The notes beneath the pieces were generated by a model. That model saw only the letters and a program-made list of their open reading frames with translations, searched no databases and was not told the origin of the DNA. The position numbers and the translations under genes were made by a program. From an uncultured Collinsella sp. (lineage in GTDB: Bacteria; Actinomycetota; Coriobacteriia; Coriobacteriales; Coriobacteriaceae), in NCBI GenBank assembly GCA_900550185.1, contig URRN01000097.1, forward strand, positions 1 through 7,618: a DNA stretch of 7,618 nt, given 5' to 3'. Positions 6,046 to 7,618 of the stretch are shown one piece after another; within the stretch, counting starts at the first letter, position 1, and the number at the start of each line of letters is the position of its first letter.

Positions 6046-7134
6046 TTAGAGGCCAACGGCGGAGAGGATGAGGCCCCAGCCAGCGCCGATGACGTACATC
6101 ATGATCAGGAACACGGCATTTTCGCGGGCGCTGCGGTTGGTGCGGAACAGCACCAGATAACCCACGCCGGCGGAAATGAGCGTGCCGGCGAGCATCGGCG
6201 CCAGTTGCAGCGCGCCTTCCAGATACAGCTGTGTAATGACCACGCTCGCCGAGCAATTGGGAATCAGCCCGACAAGCGCCGAACCCAGGACAGCGAGTGT
6301 CTCGTTGCCGCGCAGGAACTGCTCGATCGCGGACTCGCCGAACGTCTCGAGCACGGCGACCAGAATCAGCGTCACCAGAAAAATGAATACCGAGACCTGC
6401 ACGGTGTGCGAAATCGCACTGCGGATGATCGACAGGACAGGCGTCCCTTCGTGGGAGTGAGAGTGACCGTGACCATCATGGTGTTCGTGTTCGCCCTCAT
6501 GACCGTGATCGTGGCCATGTCCGTGTTCGTGCTCGTCCTCGTCTTCATCACAACCGCAATGGTCGCGCTCGCACAGCTCGTGGATGTGGTCGGCGCTCAC
6601 GCCTGCCTCGGCCACCTCGTCGATGATGTCACCGCCGCTATGGTCGTCATGCGCGCAGTTAACGTGCGCCGGATTGACAGTGGTCCCCAACACGGTACGA
6701 CGAATCGCCGCATGTGCGCGAGCGTTACGAAGCAGGCCGCGAATGGCGGCGTCCACGATAAAGCCCGTGACCAGCGCGATCAGCGCCTTCGAGGCGAGCA
6801 ACATCGCCATGGTCTGCACGGGAACTTGCTCGGCGAGCAACAGCGGCAACATCTCGTCGGAGGTCGAGAGGAACACGGCGACCAGCGTGCCCAGCGTCAC
6901 GACACGACCGGCGTACAGCGTTGCCGCCATTGCCGAAAAGCCGCACTGCGGCACCATGCCCAGCAACGAGCCAACCACGGGACCCGCGGCGCCGGCGCGC
7001 TTGATGGCCCCGTTAACGCGGTCACCCGCGACGTGCTCCAAGGTCTCGAGGGCCAGATACGTCACCAACAAGAATGGCACCAGCGAGAGCGTGTCCTTGC
7101 CGGCGTCAAGCAGAATATCAATCAGCAAATCCAT
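6046..7134 (-). CDS. Heavy-metal exporter of the ArsP_2 / putative manganese transporter type, with His-rich loop
   Basis: A 362-residue integral membrane protein in two halves. The N-terminal half has hydrophobic segments near 16-32, 53-75, 78-100 and 108-130; the C-terminal half near 243-265, 280-300, 308-330 and 338-360. Each half carries a G-x-x-P-x-C motif (GMVPQC at 59-64, GLIPNC at 289-294) followed by a small-residue helix, implying an internal duplication. Between the halves lies a soluble loop (157-228) with 19 His and 4 Cys, including CERDHCGC and repeated HGH/HEH, which probably binds metal. This fits the family named putative 10-TM heavy-metal exporter, variously annotated as arsenic efflux or manganese transporter. 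The transported ion cannot be told, though the loop favours a soft divalent metal. ATG 7134 is preceded by AAAGG at an 11-base gap, longer than usual. The gene is divergent from the next one. Confidence 0.
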   Translation of the reverse strand: MDLLIDILLDAGKDTLSLVPFLLVTYLALETLEHVAGDRVNGAIKRAGAAGPVVGSLLGMVPQCGFSAMAATLYAGRVVTLGTLVAVFLSTSDEMLPLLLAEQVPVQTMAMLLASKALIALVTGFIVDAAIRGLLRNARAHAAIRRTVLGTTVNPAHVNCAHDDHSGGDIIDEVAEAGVSADHIHELCERDHCGCDEDEDEHEHGHGHDHGHEGEHEHHDGHGHSHSHEGTPVLSIIRSAISHTVQVSVFIFLVTLILVAVLETFGESAIEQFLRGNETLAVLGSALVGLIPNCSASVVITQLYLEGALQLAPMLAGTLISAGVGYLVLFRTNRSARENAVFLIMMYVIGAGWGLILSAVGL

Positions 7135-7177
7135 GACGGATGGAACCTTTCGTGTCTTTCGGCAGCATTGTAAAAGT

Positions 7178-7213
7178 CCTAGCGGTCAACTAGGGTATTG
7201 TAGTTGTCCTAGG
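7178..7213. promoter_or_regulatory. Imperfect inverted repeat, candidate operator for the divergent metal-exporter promoters
   Basis: CCTAGCGGTCAACTA (7178-7192) and TAGTTGTCCTAGG (7201-7213) are inverted copies, allowing a 2-base insertion and one mismatch, around the 8-base spacer GGGTATTG. GTCCTAG also occurs as a direct repeat at 7176-7182 and 7206-7212, 30 bases apart, about three helix turns. The position suits a regulator controlling one or both genes. Confidence 0.
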
Positions 7214-7293
7214 CGCGATGCCAATAGTTGCCCATGGTAAACTATCATCTCGCCATAACTCAGTAACCTCGAGCCGCACAACGCGGCCCGTCC

Positions 7294-7299
7294 AAGGAG
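7294..7299 (+). promoter_or_regulatory. Ribosome binding site deciding the start of the last gene
   Basis: AAGGAG lies 6 bases before ATG 7306 and selects this frame over an overlapping open frame that starts at 7218 without such a site. Confidence 0.
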
Positions 7300-7305
7300 T
7301 AGCAT

Positions 7306-7618
7306 ATGAACGTATCGCAAGCACTCGAATACGAGCGCCAGCCGTTTATCCCCATGTTTATCTACGGCGACCACGGCGCCATGGAGTCCGAGCGCCAGAA
7401 GGGCGAGGAGGCCCTCAAGGTGCTCGAGACCGAGTACTTTACCGCCGAGGGCGACCCCGGCTTCGACTTTGTCACCGTGCGCGACCTGGCCGACCGCAAC
7501 CGCGACCTGTGCGACCAGATTGGCGAGGCGCGTCTGCGCAACGTGACGCCCGCGACGCTCTCGCGCGGCCTGTCCGATGCCGACACCTGCGCGGCCATCG
7601 GTAAGATGCAAAAGCGCA
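7306..7618 (+). CDS. Unrecognised protein, N-terminal 104 codons; 3' end outside window
   Basis: The frame is open from ATG 7306 to the last base. It begins MNVSQALEYERQPFIP and continues with a polar, strongly charged sequence rich in Glu, Asp and Arg (for example ESERQKGEEALKVLETEY and DLADRNRDLCDQIGEARLR). No signal peptide, membrane segment or P-loop is visible in this part. There are two Cys but no CxxC pair. A strong ribosome site (7294-7299) and GC-rich third positions, as in its neighbours, support it as a real gene. I do not recognise the family. It is divergent from the metal exporter and shares its intergenic region, which might link them, but that is only positional. Confidence 0.
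   Translation, partial: MNVSQALEYERQPFIPMFIYGDHGAMESERQKGEEALKVLETEYFTAEGDPGFDFVTVRDLADRNRDLCDQIGEARLRNVTPATLSRGLSDADTCAAIGKMQKR

Larger units (their letters stand above)
7135..7305. other. Divergent intergenic region between exporter and unknown gene
   Basis: 171 bases hold the regulatory sequences for two divergent genes. It contains the inverted repeat at 7178-7213 and two TACAAT-type -10-like hexamers on the minus strand, without well-spaced -35 boxes. I do not recognise a yybP-ykoY or other known metal riboswitch in it. Confidence 0.

Noticed and set aside
6440..6550. Repetitive GTG/ATG-rich DNA as a tandem repeat element or CRISPR-like array
   Set aside because: It is explained by runs of His, Asp, Glu and Gly codons in the exporter loop; no regular repeat-spacer unit exists.
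6205..7173. 322-residue open frame on the plus strand, with a hydrophobic stretch
   Set aside because: It is opposite the metal exporter. The hydrophobic run is the complement of the His-rich codons (CAT/CAC read as ATG/GTG), so it is a mirror effect and not a membrane protein.
7135..7305. Metal riboswitch (yybP-ykoY type) before the exporter
   Set aside because: I could not recognise the conserved loops or a terminator/anti-terminator pair; the region fits protein-operator control better.
7218..7604. 128-residue plus-strand frame from 7218
   Set aside because: It overlaps the frame from 7306, which has a strong ribosome site and balanced composition; the rejected one is Arg/Pro-rich and has none.

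Overview
This window looks like chromosomal DNA from a GC-rich member of the Coriobacteriia (Actinomycetota), most like Collinsella. That rests on GC-rich codon third positions, purine-rich AAGGAG-type ribosome sites, the mix of gene families and the general feel of the proteins. It is inference from reading, not from a database match. There is no phage, plasmid, insertion sequence, CRISPR array, tRNA or rRNA visible. The window begins inside one gene and ends inside another.

Layout: (1) 1-347, plus strand, the C-terminal end of D-3-phosphoglycerate dehydrogenase (serA) with its ACT domain, closed by a strong terminator at 410-446. (2) 525-2474, plus strand, a two-gene unit: an M20-family metallopeptidase followed by a short, degenerate member of the DUF1015 family, a family often found next to serA. 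(3) 2519-2566, a perfect 18-bp hairpin that ends the convergent units. (4) 3806-2611, minus strand, two tandem paralogous histidine phosphatases 17 nt apart. (5) 3822-3856, a REP-like hairpin between the phosphatases and the upstream gene. (6) 4560-3889, minus strand, a nitroreductase-family flavoprotein with a DtxR/IdeR-like palindrome just upstream. (7) 4796-5881, plus strand, a HdeD/DUF308 membrane protein whose stop codon directly abuts the start of a UPF0178 (YaiI/YqxD) protein. (8) 5884-6037, two hairpins between convergent units. (9) 7134-6046, minus strand, a polytopic heavy-metal exporter of the ArsP_2 type with a His/Cys-rich central loop. (10) 7306 to the window end, plus strand, the start of a protein I do not recognise, transcribed divergently from the exporter across a 171-bp intergenic region that holds a long imperfect inverted repeat.

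Most of this is housekeeping or accessory metabolism arranged in short operons with clear terminators. I see no obvious new multi-gene defence or mobile system. The parts most worth a second look are the DUF1015 relative that has lost its family's signature motifs, the DtxR-like box ahead of the nitroreductase, the imperfect inverted repeat between the metal exporter and the unknown gene, and the REP-like hairpin.
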